Source: Microbulbifer marinus (GTDB lineage: Bacteria > Pseudomonadota > Gammaproteobacteria > Pseudomonadales > Cellvibrionaceae). From it: a DNA stretch of 64,000 bases. Positions within the stretch are counted from its first letter, which is position 1; each line of letters opens with the position of its first letter. The translations under genes and the position numbers were made by a program. The notes beneath the pieces are model-generated. The model did no database searches, was not told the DNA's origin, and saw nothing but the letters and a program-made list of their open reading frames with translations. Below, piece by piece: positions 19,412 through 29,038 of this stretch. The stretch covers positions 23,826-87,825 of the forward strand of contig NZ_FNQO01000006.1 in assembly GCF_900107725.1 (NCBI RefSeq). The letters are read 5' to 3'.

Positions 19412-19552
19412 ATGACCATCAACGCATTGATTATTGCTCTGGCGCTGGCAATTGTGCTGTATGTCGCAGTAGTGCTCGGGCCCCGTCCCCAGCGTGTGCG
19501 CGTGAGAATAGACGCACCCCGCGACCGGCGCTATCGCCGCCACCACCGCTAG
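19412..19552 (+). CDS. 46-residue single-span membrane peptide, unknown function
   Basis: Short gene starting MTINALIIALALAIVLYVAV, then a very basic tail (RPQRVRVRIDAPRDRRYRR, then HH R). One transmembrane helix with a positively charged C-terminal tail. The evidence that it is real: an AAGGAG ribosome site 7 bases before the ATG, a candidate -10 box upstream, and codon use like its neighbours. It lies on the same strand as, and 193 bases before, the Pds genes. I do not recognise a family. It could be a phage-shock- or ATP-synthase-like small subunit mimic or an accessory of the Pds cluster; neither is supported. Confidence 0.55.
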   Translation: MTINALIIALALAIVLYVAVVLGPRPQRVRVRIDAPRDRRYRRHHR

Positions 19553-19745
19553 TGCGGAGGTAGCAGAGGCGGAGCTGCCACATTTCGCCACAATTGCGCT
19601 CGGCTTTGCCACACTGGTGCCATGCCAGCGCCTTCTTGCAGTTTTTAAATAAGTCTCGACCGGGCAGGAAACCCAGACAGGCCGAAAAGGCCGAAGACTG
19701 AGGTAGCCCATTTAAGAGACTGCAAAACCGCAAGGAGAAAGAACA

Positions 19746-20444
19746 ATGAAAAAAGTATTGATGGCTGTAACTCTGGGCTCCGTTATCGCTACCAGCGCTC
19801 AGGCAGCAGAACAAACTCAAGAGTTCAAGGGATCTAAACTCACCCCGGCCAAGCAGGCCACTGTATTTACCGGCGCCGCTGTCGCGGGCGCCGCCGTGGG
19901 TGGTCCGGTCGGATTTATCGCCGGTGCCCTCGGCGGAGCCTGGCTGGGCGAGCAGATCAAACAAGCAGAAGAGGCAGACATGCTGGCGACACAACTGACA
20001 GAAAGCCGCGCAGAACTCAGCAACCTGGCACAACAACTGGACGCGGCCCGACTGTCCGCCAACGATGCCAACGAACTGGCGCTGGACTCACTGCACTTCC
20101 AAATGCTGTTCACCACCGGCAACGATCAGCTGCAGGACGGCCAGATGAACCAGCTCGGCGCAGTGGCAGACTTCCTCAAGCGCCACCCCCACCTGCAGGT
20201 GCACCTCGAGGGCCGCGCCGATCCCCGCGGCAGTGATGGCTACAACAACGTACTGTCCGACCAGCGCGCGCTCAGCGTACAGCGCGCCCTGGAAGCCTAC
20301 GGTGTGGACGCGTCACGCATCAGCCGCCGCGCCTTGGGCGCCACCTACTCTGAGGCCCCCCGCGGTGATGCAGATGCCTACGCGATGGAGCGCCGGGTGG
20401 ACATCCATTTCAACCTGCCGGAGTCCATGGCCGGTCGCCTCTGA
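19746..20444 (+). CDS. pdsO: OmpA-like protein of the proteobacterial dedicated sortase system (PdsO-like)
   Basis: Envelope protein, 232 aa. Signal peptide to about SAQA (residue 20); a glycine-zipper segment, TGAAVAGAAVGGPVGFIAGA, at about residues 40-60; a short coiled-coil-like stretch; then an OmpA C-terminal peptidoglycan-binding domain from about residue 110 (LEGRADPRGSDGYN, LSDQRALSVQRAL). A strong ribosome site (AAGGAG) precedes the ATG. The architecture and length fit PdsO, the OmpA-like partner of marine proteobacterial sortase systems, and the next two genes are the matching two-component pair. No sortase or sortase substrate gene is in the window. If the family call is wrong it is still an OmpA-type peptidoglycan-anchored protein. 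Confidence 0.8.
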   Translation: MKKVLMAVTLGSVIATSAQAAEQTQEFKGSKLTPAKQATVFTGAAVAGAAVGGPVGFIAGALGGAWLGEQIKQAEEADMLATQLTESRAELSNLAQQLDAARLSANDANELALDSLHFQMLFTTGNDQLQDGQMNQLGAVADFLKRHPHLQVHLEGRADPRGSDGYNNVLSDQRALSVQRALEAYGVDASRISRRALGATYSEAPRGDADAYAMERRVDIHFNLPESMAGRL

Positions 20445-20532
20445 CCAGGGCGGGCTCCGCGCGGATCGCAAATCCGCTGCAGAGCCAGCTGCACACTTCC
20501 CAACTCCCTCTGTCAGTAACCCTGTTGTGCTT

Positions 20533-20558
20533 GCGGGCGCATGGCGCCCGCCTTTTTC
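20533..20558 (+). terminator. Intrinsic terminator after pdsO
   Basis: GCGGGCGC-ATG-GCGCCCGC, a perfect 8-bp stem with a 3-base loop followed by CTTTTT. It lies 89 bases past the pdsO stop and 61 bases before the response regulator start, so the regulator pair probably has separate or attenuated expression. Confidence 0.85.
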
Positions 20559-20618
20559 CATTAGTCCGCAAATTCAGGCATGATTCCCCGCCAGTATAAA
20601 AATCACCCGGAAGCAGCC

Positions 20619-21308
20619 ATGAGTGCCACTATCGCCATTGTCGAAGACGAGCGCGCCATCGCCGAAAACTACCGCGACGCCCTGCGCCGCAGTGGCTATA
20701 GGGTCGACCTGCACAGCTCGCGCCCGGAGGCCCTCGCGGCCTTTCGCCAGCGCCTGCCGGATCTGGCGGTCATCGACATCGGCCTGGGGGCGGAAGTCGA
20801 GGGCGGCTTCGAACTGTGCCGAGAACTGCGCGCCATGGCTCCGAGCCTGCCGATCCTTTTCCTGACCGCCCGGGATTCGGAACTGGATATCATCTCCGGG
20901 CTGCGCCTCGGCGCCGACGACTACCTGACCAAGGACATTTCCCTGCCGCACATGCAGGCGCGCATCAACGCCCTGCTGCGCCGTGTCAGTGTGCTGCGCG
21001 ATCAGAGCGATGAAGCCGAAACGCTGACCCAGGGCAAACTGGAACTGGATATCTCGCGACTGCACTGCCACTGGGGCGGAGAGCGGGTGGATCTGACCGT
21101 GACCGAATTCTGGATTGTGCACGCCCTGGCGAAGAGACCCGGCCATGTAAAGTCCCGCAGCCAGCTGATGGAGGCGGCGCGCGTGGTGCTGGACGACAAC
21201 ACCATCACCTCCCACGTGAAGCGCATCCGCCGCAAATTCCAGGCACTGGATGCCGATTTCAACGCCATCACCACGGCCTACGGCATGGGCTACCGGTGGC
21301 AGGTGTAA
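20619..21308 (+). CDS. pdsR: OmpR-type response regulator of the Pds sortase system (PdsR-like)
   Basis: Cytosolic transcription regulator, 229 aa from the ATG at 20619 (GGAAG upstream; an in-frame ATG 39 bases earlier is less likely). The receiver domain has the acidic pocket (E9, D10, E11), phospho-acceptor D53 (VIDIGLG), T83 and K105. The C-terminal winged helix (LTVTEFWIVHALAKRPGHV to MGYRW) binds DNA. It is 33 bases upstream of the histidine kinase gene. The length and the PdsO/kinase neighbours fit the marine_sort_RR family. Confidence 0.85.
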   Translation: MSATIAIVEDERAIAENYRDALRRSGYRVDLHSSRPEALAAFRQRLPDLAVIDIGLGAEVEGGFELCRELRAMAPSLPILFLTARDSELDIISGLRLGADDYLTKDISLPHMQARINALLRRVSVLRDQSDEAETLTQGKLELDISRLHCHWGGERVDLTVTEFWIVHALAKRPGHVKSRSQLMEAARVVLDDNTITSHVKRIRRKFQALDADFNAITTAYGMGYRWQV

Positions 21309-21341
21309 TACCGGCAACCCTCGCACCGTGAAACTGTTCCC

Positions 21342-23369
21342 ATGAAGCTGCGCCGCCAACTCCTGCTCGTCAGCCTGGTCGCCCTGGCCCTGCCGTGGGC
21401 AGGCTGCCAATACCTGCGCCAGGTCGACGCTGCGCTCGCCCAGGGCCAGATGCAGGCGCTCGAGGCAACGGCCAGTGCAGTGGCGGCGCGACTTGCCAGT
21501 GCACCGCAACTGATCGCGCCGGATCCGGAGCGCCACGGACGCCCGCCGGGTGCCCAGCTCTACGTCAATTCGTTACCCAATGCGCCGCTGCTGGACGGCT
21601 ATGGGGATGACTGGCGCCCCCTGCAGATTCCCGCGCGGGAGCTGCTCGATAGCAGCGGCGAAGCAATGGCGCAGATCACCCTCGGCCGGTATACCGACCG
21701 CGTCTACCTGCTACTCACCGTCGCCGACAACACGCCTGCCTACCAGGATCCACGCACGGGGCTGCTGGCCGGCGGCGATGCCATCGAGCTGTATACCGCC
21801 GACCGTCACTACACGTTGCCGGTCGCCAGCCAGGGCGCCGCCCAGGCACACTGGTACAACCCGCGCCGCGGCAGTTATGAGCGCGAACTGCGCCTGCGCG
21901 GCCGCTGGACCTCGTCCGCCCGCGGCTACCAGCTGGAACTGACCCTGCCCTACGCACTGACCGGAGGCTCACTGGCCGTCAGTATCGCCGATCGGGCAAC
22001 CAGTAACGGCGCCCCCCCGCAACGCAGCGCCAGCACGCTGCCCGCCGACGGGCTGCCCGGCAAGCTGGTACAACCGTTGCCGCAATTGCAGGCAGAACTG
22101 GATCAGTTCGCCCGCCCACAACTGCGGCTCGCCGTCGTCGACAGCGAGGGTTTTCTGCTCGCCAGCAGCGGGCAACTGGCGCGGGCAGACGAGACAAAGC
22201 CGTCACAGTCGTGGCTGCGCAGCTGGATCTATCGTCGCCTGCTGGCACGTGAATCCCTGCCGGAGATGCCGGAAGCACAGCTACCCGAGAAAATGACACT
22301 GAACCGTACCAGCGCACAGCAGTGGTTTCGCGGCCCCCGGGAGAGCCGTATCGGCGCTGTCAGTGTGCCGGTGATCACCCGCGCCGACGATATCGTCGAA
22401 CGCCCGCTATTGGCGCGGGTAGTGGCACTGCAATCCGGTGAGGCGCTGCAGTCGCTGACCGAGTCCGCCGCGCACCGGCTGTGGCTGATCAGCTGTGCCG
22501 CCGCCGGCGCCGCCCTGCTGCTACTGCTCGGCTACGCCAGCTGGCTGTCCTGGCGCATCCGCCGCCTGCACCGGGCCGCCCGCAATGCGGTGGACGCCAG
22601 CGGCAAACTGCGCGGCAATTTCCCGCGCTCGCGCCTCGGTGATGAACTGGGGGCGCTGAATCGCGCTTTCGCCAGCCTGCTGGCCGAGCTGGACCAGTAC
22701 CACCACTACCTGCGTACGCTGGCGAGCAAGCTGTCCCACGAGTTGCGCACACCGCTGGCGGTGGTGCGCTCATCGCTCGACAACCTGTCGGCGAGCGACC
22801 TCGACGATGACGGCCGTCGCTACGCCGAACGCGCGATGGACGGTAGCGCGCGCTTGTCCGGCATCCTGAACAGCCTCTCTGCCGCCAGCAACCTGGAGGC
22901 GAGTATTCACCAAGCCGAAACCGAGCAGTTTGACCTGGCGGATCTGCTGGCAGTACTGGTGCAGAGCTATGGTGATGCTCACCGCGAGCACCGCTTCGCC
23001 CTGCAAAAGCCGGCGGGCGAACTACCGTGCTGCGGCGCGCCGGAATTGCTCGCCCAGTTGCTGGACAAGCTGGTGGACAACGCCTGCAGCTTTGCGCCGC
23101 CGGGCAGTGAGATCAGGCTGACCGCTGAGCGGGCAAAGGACGGTTATCTGCTGTCGGTGGAGAACGACGGTCCGCCACTACCCGAGGGCTACAACCACAA
23201 GCTGTTCGACTCACTGGTCTCGGTGCGCGACGACGGCTGCCGGGCCGGCCACCTGGGGCTCGGATTGCATATCGCGCGGCTGATCGCCGACTTCCACCGC
23301 GGCCGCCTGACTGCGGCAAACCGGCAGGGTGGCGGCGGCGTGATCTTCACCCTGCAGCTGCCGCTTTAA
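21342..23369 (+). CDS. pdsS: Sensor histidine kinase of the Pds sortase system with CBM9-like sensor domain (PdsS-like)
   Basis: Membrane sensor kinase, 675 aa. First transmembrane helix at residues 6-22. A large periplasmic domain of about 350 residues follows; its first part (about 70-235) looks like a family 9 carbohydrate-binding/DOMON-type beta-sandwich, with LLDGYGDDW at 83-91 and GDAIELYT. Second transmembrane helix at about 380-402, then a HAMP-like linker. The HisKA box is KLSHELRTPL with H466; the ATPase N-box has N580 (VDNACSFAPP), followed by VENDGPP and a GLGLHIA G-box. The length fits the marine proteobacterial sortase-associated kinase. It probably phosphorylates the adjacent regulator. 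The ligand is unknown; a glycan or cell-wall signal is a guess from the fold. Confidence 0.85.
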   Translation: MKLRRQLLLVSLVALALPWAGCQYLRQVDAALAQGQMQALEATASAVAARLASAPQLIAPDPERHGRPPGAQLYVNSLPNAPLLDGYGDDWRPLQIPARELLDSSGEAMAQITLGRYTDRVYLLLTVADNTPAYQDPRTGLLAGGDAIELYTADRHYTLPVASQGAAQAHWYNPRRGSYERELRLRGRWTSSARGYQLELTLPYALTGGSLAVSIADRATSNGAPPQRSASTLPADGLPGKLVQPLPQLQAELDQFARPQLRLAVVDSEGFLLASSGQLARADETKPSQSWLRSWIYRRLLARESLPEMPEAQLPEKMTLNRTSAQQWFRGPRESRIGAVSVPVITRADDIVERPLLARVVALQSGEALQSLTESAAHRLWLISCAAAGAALLLLLGYASWLSWRIRRLHRAARNAVDASGKLRGNFPRSRLGDELGALNRAFASLLAELDQYHHYLRTLASKLSHELRTPLAVVRSSLDNLSASDLDDDGRRYAERAMDGSARLSGILNSLSAASNLEASIHQAETEQFDLADLLAVLVQSYGDAHREHRFALQKPAGELPCCGAPELLAQLLDKLVDNACSFAPPGSEIRLTAERAKDGYLLSVENDGPPLPEGYNHKLFDSLVSVRDDGCRAGHLGLGLHIARLIADFHRGRLTAANRQGGGGVIFTLQLPL

Positions 23370-23404
23370 GGCCGCTGCACCCCCCTTGTAGGCATACCTG
23401 TGGC

Positions 23405-23480
23405 GGCCCTGCTGCCGGGGGCCGTTCGCTCAACAGCCTCACCGGCAAATGTTTCACGAACGGCCCCCGGCATCAGGGCC
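23405..23480. repeat. 24-bp-arm inverted repeat between pdsS and rpsT
   Basis: Arms 23405-23428 and 23457-23480 are inverted copies with a single mismatch, spaced by 28 bases. The core GGCCCTGATGCCGGGGGC of the right arm's complement recurs at 29287-29305, so it belongs to a dispersed intergenic repeat family. It could form a strong hairpin after pdsS. Confidence 0.8.
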
Positions 23481-23523
23481 TTCTCATCCGGCCAAGTCAT
23501 TCTATCCCGAACCCTCATCATGG

Positions 23524-23551
23524 TTGACAAACAACCAACTGTGGGGATAAT
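23524..23551 (+). promoter_or_regulatory. rpsT promoter
   Basis: TTGACA (23524-23529), 16 bases, GATAAT (23546-23551). A near-consensus sigma-70 promoter, about 60 bases before the rpsT transcript's ribosome site. Confidence 0.8.
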
Positions 23552-23618
23552 GTCGCGTCCCGATCGGGCCCCGGCCCGTTAGTTACAGATTTATTGAGAT
23601 TCCAGACAGGAGCAACCG

Positions 23619-23885
23619 GTGGCCAACTCACCTCAAGCGAAGAAGCGCGCGCGCCAGAACGACAAGCGCCGCAACCACAACGCCAGCCTGCGCTCCATGG
23701 TGCGCACCTACATCAAGAAGGTAGTTGCGGCCATTGATGCAGGTGATGCGGAAAAAGCCAAAGCAGCCTACACAGCAGCTGTGCCGGTCATCGACCGCAT
23801 GGCGGACAAGGGCATTATTCACAAGAATAAAGCCGCTCGTCACAAGAGCCGCCTGAACGCGCAGATCAAGGCACTGGCTGCCTAA
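23619..23885 (+). CDS. rpsT: Ribosomal protein S20
   Basis: Primary 16S-binding protein of the 30S subunit, 88 aa, normal length. The N-terminus [13 protein letters not shown] and the tail [15 protein letters not shown] are typical. The start codon is GTG at 23619 with CAGGAG upstream. Non-ATG starts are common for rpsT (TTG in E. coli) and take part in its self-regulation there. It is monocistronic here: promoter upstream and terminator downstream. Confidence 0.98.
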   Translation: MANSPQAKKRARQNDKRRNHNASLRSMVRTYIKKVVAAIDAGDAEKAKAAYTAAVPVIDRMADKGIIHKNKAARHKSRLNAQIKALAA

Positions 23886-23909
23886 TCTACGCTTCGCGCG
23901 ACACAAAAA

Positions 23910-23933
23910 GCCCCGCATCAGCGGGGCTTTTTT
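23910..23933 (+). terminator. rpsT terminator (also usable on the minus strand)
   Basis: GCCCCGC-ATCA-GCGGGGC followed by six T and preceded by five A, so it can end rpsT from the left and act on the DUF899 gene transcript from the right. Confidence 0.92.
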
Positions 23934-23952
23934 CGTTTTCGGCCGGTGTAAT

Positions 23953-24549
23953 TCAGTCGGGCAGATTTGCCCCGCCGTCGTCGAGCTGCTGCGGGCGCTG
24001 CCAGTAACTGAACTGCGGTGTCCAGTCGCCCTCACCCAGCCCGGCGAGCCCGAGCAGGCTCCACATGGAGCAGTAGATATCACCGGGACCAAAGATACAG
24101 CTGTTCTTGCGATAGATGGTGTCGCCATCGCGCTCGTAGACCACCGCACCGGGCATATTGCCCTCCCCCGGCAGCACCGACTGCTCGCGAATATAGTCGC
24201 CACCGCCATGGGAGGCGAGCCGGAGCCGCCAGCCGCGGCTGTTGGCAAACTGCCGCTGCACGTCCGGCGCATCCTTGGACACCAGCACCACCGACATCGC
24301 CGACTCCAAATGAGGCACGAAGCCGTTAAAGCCGTCCGCCCACAGGGTACAGTAGCGGCAGCCCTGGCCCATGTTGTGGATCAGCAACAGCCGCTCGCGA
24401 CCGGCGAACAGATCCAGCAGCGTGACTTCGCCGGCCAGGGAGGCAAAGGTGTAATTTTGCACCGCATCGCCACGGTGCTGCTTGCGCAACTCGTTGAGCT
24501 TCTGCATCAACGCAAAGATCTGCTTTTCCGTCTGCTGAATGGCATCCAC
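23953..24549 (-). CDS. DUF899-family thioredoxin-like protein
   Basis: 198 aa, GTG start at 24549 with GGGAGGAG upstream. It has the DUF899 pattern: an N-terminal helical piece, then LLLIHNMGQGCRYCTLWADG containing a CxxC pair (C64, C67), and a conserved IFGPGDIYCSMWSLLGL near the end. The fold is thioredoxin/AhpC-like; the biochemical role of the family is not established. It stands alone between rpsT and proB. Confidence 0.85.
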   Translation of the reverse strand: MDAIQQTEKQIFALMQKLNELRKQHRGDAVQNYTFASLAGEVTLLDLFAGRERLLLIHNMGQGCRYCTLWADGFNGFVPHLESAMSVVLVSKDAPDVQRQFANSRGWRLRLASHGGGDYIREQSVLPGEGNMPGAVVYERDGDTIYRKNSCIFGPGDIYCSMWSLLGLAGLGEGDWTPQFSYWQRPQQLDDGGANLPD

Positions 24550-24677
24550 GATAGGCTCCTCCCGCCCGGGCTGACTGTCGATGCGACAGACTAACCCGCG
24601 GGCGCAGCCGCCGGCTGTCGCCCGGAAGGATCGCGCGCCTGAATTTGCTCAGCGGCGGCCAGCAGGGTCACACGGTG

Positions 24678-25802
24678 CTACAGCAGAATCAGGTTATCGC
24701 GGTGGATCAGCTCGTCGTCGTCGCGGTAGCCGAGCAGCTCGACAAACTTTTCCGACGGCTTGCCAAGTATTTTGGCGGTCTCGCCGCTGTCGTAGTTGGC
24801 CAGGCCGCGGGCGATTTCCTCACCGGCACTGTTGCGACAGGACACCAGTTCGCCGCGCTGGAAACGCCCTTCGACCGCGGTGACGCCGACTGCCAGCAGG
24901 CTCTTGCCGCCGGTGCGCAGCGCCGCTTCCGCGCCACCGTCGATAGTCAGCGCGCCGCGCACCTGTAACTGCCCGGCCAGCCAGCGCTTGCGTGCAGTCA
25001 ATGGATCCGCCTCCGGCAGCAACAGCGTGCCCAGCGCCTCACCGCTGCAGACCCGCTCTATGACGCTGTCTATGGCGCCGCCGGCAATCACCGTGCGCGC
25101 CCCCGAACGGGCGGCCAGCTGCGCCGCACGCACCTTGGTGGTCATGCCGCCGCGGCCGAGGCCGCTGCGGGAGCCGCCGGCCATTCCCAGCAGCTTCGGA
25201 TCCTCCGCCGACGCCTCGCCGATCAGCTCGGCAGCCGGGTTATCGCGGGGATCCTCTGTGAACAGACCGTCGGCGTCGGTCAGGATCAGCAGGGCGTCCG
25301 CCTCCACCAGGTTGGCCACCAGCGCCGCCAGTGTGTCGTTGTCACCGAAGCGGATCTCATCGGTGACCACCGTATCGTTTTCGTTGACGATCGGCACGGC
25401 ACCGAGAGACAGCAGGGTACGCAGGGTACTGCGCGCGTTGAGATAGCGGGTGCGATTGGAGAGGTCGTCATGATCGAGCAGAATCTGTGCCGCGCGGCTG
25501 TCGAACTGATCGAAAGCGTGCTCGTAGACCTGTACCAGATGGCTCTGGCCGATAGCGGCCGCGGCCTGCAATTGATGGATGGATTCCGGGCGACGGCGCC
25601 AGCCGAGCCGGTCCATGCCGGCGGCCACGGCGCCGGAGGAGACCAGGATCACCTCGATACCGCGCTGGCGCAGCGCGGCAATCTGTTCCACCCAGTTGAA
25701 TATCGCCGCGCGATTGACGCCGCGACCATTGTCGGTCAGCAGGGCGCTGCCGATCTTGATGACCCAGCGCCGGCTGGCGGCGAGCTGTTGCCGAGCTTGC
25801 AC
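24678..25802 (-). CDS. proB: Glutamate 5-kinase
   Basis: First step of proline synthesis: phosphorylates glutamate. 374 aa from a GTG at 25802, chosen because GGGAGGGG lies just upstream and the length then matches the family; longer in-frame readings add a non-homologous tail. The kinase core has [22 protein letters not shown] and NENDTV. The C-terminal PUA domain starts about residue 275. It lies 70 bases after cgtA, the usual cgtA-proB pair. Confidence 0.96.
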   Translation of the reverse strand: MQARQQLAASRRWVIKIGSALLTDNGRGVNRAAIFNWVEQIAALRQRGIEVILVSSGAVAAGMDRLGWRRRPESIHQLQAAAAIGQSHLVQVYEHAFDQFDSRAAQILLDHDDLSNRTRYLNARSTLRTLLSLGAVPIVNENDTVVTDEIRFGDNDTLAALVANLVEADALLILTDADGLFTEDPRDNPAAELIGEASAEDPKLLGMAGGSRSGLGRGGMTTKVRAAQLAARSGARTVIAGGAIDSVIERVCSGEALGTLLLPEADPLTARKRWLAGQLQVRGALTIDGGAEAALRTGGKSLLAVGVTAVEGRFQRGELVSCRNSAGEEIARGLANYDSGETAKILGKPSEKFVELLGYRDDDELIHRDNLILL

Positions 25803-25872
25803 CGATCCCCTCCCGTGGAAACCGCCCGATACGGGCAAAAATGCCGGGCCCATACTTCTGCCCGGCTGACGA

Positions 25873-27102
<1,230 letters not shown>

Positions 27103-27143
27103 TTATTCCTCAATTGCAGTGTAATCTGCAACGATTTTCCAAC

Positions 27144-27174
27144 AAAAAAGCCCCGCAATAGGCGGGGCTTTTTA
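27144..27174 (-). terminator. Terminator between rpmA and cgtA
   Basis: GCCCCGC-AATAG-GCGGGGC (27150-27168) with A and T runs on either side; it can end rpmA transcription on the minus strand or set partial readthrough into cgtA. Confidence 0.88.
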
Positions 27175-27196
27175 TGAAGCTTAGGCTTGGAACCGC

Positions 27197-27454
27197 TTAG
27201 GCTGTTTCGATGGAAACGAACTTGCGGTTGTTGGGGCCCTTCACTTCGAACTTCACAACGCCGTCCGCGGTAGCGAACAGGGTGTGGTCCTTGCCCATAC
27301 CAACGTTTACGCCGGCGTGGAACTTGGTGCCGCGCTGACGAACGATGATGTTGCCTGCAGCTACATTCTGGCCGCCAAAGCGCTTCACGCCCAGGCGTTT
27401 ACTTTCGGAATCGCGACCGTTGCGCGTACTACCGCCAGCTTTCTTGTGTGCCAT
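27197..27454 (-). CDS. rpmA: Ribosomal protein L27
   Basis: 85 aa. N-terminus [19 protein letters not shown]; the N-terminal tail reaches the peptidyl-transferase centre and binds tRNA. It lies 18 bases after rplU on one short transcript from the promoter at 27935-27963. Confidence 0.98.
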   Translation of the reverse strand: MAHKKAGGSTRNGRDSESKRLGVKRFGGQNVAAGNIIVRQRGTKFHAGVNVGMGKDHTLFATADGVVKFEVKGPNNRKFVSIETA

Positions 27455-27472
27455 GAGTCGTTACTCCTCTGC

Positions 27473-27784
27473 TTATGCCTTGATGCCAGTGATTTTAACT
27501 TCGGTGTACCACTGACGGTGGCCCTGGCGCTTCAAAGAGTGCTTGCGACGGCGGAACTTGATGATTTTCACCTTCTCGCCGCGGCCGTGGCTTACCACTT
27601 CCGCAGTCACTTTAGCGCCGCCTACCACGGGAGCGCCGATGTTGATCTTGTCGCCGTCGACGACCATCAGCACTTTGTCGAAATCGATGGATTCGCCAGT
27701 GGCGACTTCCAGTTTCTCCAGGCGAAGTACTTCGCCCTCTTCTACGCGGTGCTGTTTGCCACCGCTTTCGATAACAGCGTACAT
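27473..27784 (-). CDS. rplU: Ribosomal protein L21
   Basis: 103 aa from the ATG at 27784 (GGAG 9 bases upstream), the standard length. [14 protein letters not shown] at the start and [15 protein letters not shown] near the end are typical. It binds 23S rRNA in the presence of L20. It is divergent from ispB. Confidence 0.98.
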   Translation of the reverse strand: MYAVIESGGKQHRVEEGEVLRLEKLEVATGESIDFDKVLMVVDGDKINIGAPVVGGAKVTAEVVSHGRGEKVKIIKFRRRKHSLKRQGHRQWYTEVKITGIKA

Positions 27785-27934
27785 ATTTCTATGCTCCGAA
27801 ATGGACGACACGAAGCAGCGGGAGAGACCGGTAAGTCACTGCTCCGCATTTTGGGAGCTTGCGCCGTGTTGTTTAATATCAACCGCCGACCAGTTCACGG
27901 CCGCCATGGCCGGCCCGGTTCGAACGGGGCGCAG

Positions 27935-27963
27935 ATTCTAATCAATTCGCCGGATTGATACAA
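27935..27963 (-). promoter_or_regulatory. rplU-rpmA promoter
   Basis: On the minus strand: TTGTAT (27963-27958), 17 bases, TAGAAT (27940-27935). It overlaps almost exactly with the ispB promoter on the other strand. Confidence 0.7.
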
Positions 27964-27964
27964 T
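27936..27964 (+). promoter_or_regulatory. ispB promoter with extended -10
   Basis: TGATACAAT is an extended -10 (TACAAT at 27959-27964), with TTCTAA 17 bases upstream as a weak -35. Transcription would start near 27971, about 57 bases before ispB. Confidence 0.6.
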
Positions 27965-28027
27965 AGCACCCCTTCGCTGCCGGACACCTCCGGGCAGCCC
28001 CCTACAAGCAGTATAAGGAATCCATGC

Positions 28028-28990
28028 ATGTTGCCTTTCCACCGCGTTGCCGCCGACGACTTTGCCGCGGTCAACCAGCGCATCCTCGACCAACTGCACT
28101 CGGACGTTCCCCTGGTGGAAAACATCGGCCACTACCTGGTGGAGGCCGGCGGCAAGCGCCTACGACCGCTGCTGGTGCTGCTATGCGCACGGGCTTGCGA
28201 CTATAAAGGCAGCGACCATATCGACCTGGCAACCATCATCGAGTTCATCCACACCGCCACGCTGCTGCACGACGACGTAGTGGACACTTCAGACCGACGC
28301 CGCGGCCGCCTGACCGCCAACGCCAAGTGGGGCAACGCGCCGGCGGTACTGGTAGGCGACTTCCTCTATTCCCGCGCCTTCCAGATGATGGTGGCGCTGC
28401 AGGACATGGACATCATGGCGGTCCTCTCTGACACCACCAACACCATCGCCGAAGGCGAGGTGCAGCAGCTGGTCAACGCCGGCGACCCGCAGGTGAGCGA
28501 GGACAACTACTTCACCGTGATCCATAAGAAGACCGGCGCCCTGTTCGAAGCCGCCTGTGAGACCGCGGCGGTACTGGCCGGCTGCTCGGCGGAGGAACGC
28601 AACGCACTGAAACTCTACGGCCGCCATCTGGGCCTCGCCTTCCAGCTGGTGGACGACGCGCTGGACTACCGCGGCGACCCCGAGGAGCTGGGTAAGAATG
28701 TCGGCGACGACCTGGCCGAGGGCAAGCCGACGCTGCCACTGATCTACACCATGGCCAATGGCACCGCAGCCCAGGCAGAACTGGTGCGCGAAGCGATCGA
28801 ACAGCGCAGCGCGGACAAGCTGGCGGAAATTGTCGAGGCGATCGACGCCTGCGGCGCACTGGAATACACCATGGAGCGGGCGCGAGCGGCGGTCGATGAG
28901 GCCAAAGACCAGCTCGCGTTCCTTGCCGACAGCGAACAAAAAACTGCCCTGCAACAGCTGGCGAGTTTTGCCGTGGAGCGGACGGTGTAG
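28028..28990 (+). CDS. ispB: Octaprenyl diphosphate synthase
   Basis: Trans-polyprenyl synthase that builds the quinone side chain. 320 aa. The first aspartate-rich motif is LLHDDVVDTSDRRRG, the second LVDDALDYRGD; GGKRLRP near residue 41 binds IPP. AAGGA lies 8 bases before the ATG. It is divergent from rplU, as in Pseudomonas and E. coli. The exact chain length (octa- or nona-) cannot be read from sequence alone. Confidence 0.96.
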   Translation: MLPFHRVAADDFAAVNQRILDQLHSDVPLVENIGHYLVEAGGKRLRPLLVLLCARACDYKGSDHIDLATIIEFIHTATLLHDDVVDTSDRRRGRLTANAKWGNAPAVLVGDFLYSRAFQMMVALQDMDIMAVLSDTTNTIAEGEVQQLVNAGDPQVSEDNYFTVIHKKTGALFEAACETAAVLAGCSAEERNALKLYGRHLGLAFQLVDDALDYRGDPEELGKNVGDDLAEGKPTLPLIYTMANGTAAQAELVREAIEQRSADKLAEIVEAIDACGALEYTMERARAAVDEAKDQLAFLADSEQKTALQQLASFAVERTV

Positions 28991-29010
28991 CATCTCCCGG
29001 CACTGGAACT

Positions 29011-29038
29011 GTAGGGGCGAACCTTGTGTTCGCCCTTT
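29011..29038 (+). terminator. ispB terminator / outer arm of the composite inverted repeat
   Basis: GGGCGAAC-CTTGT-GTTCGCCC followed by TTTC, 25 bases past ispB. The 28-bp unit from 29011 is repeated perfectly, inverted, at 29339-29366. Confidence 0.8.
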
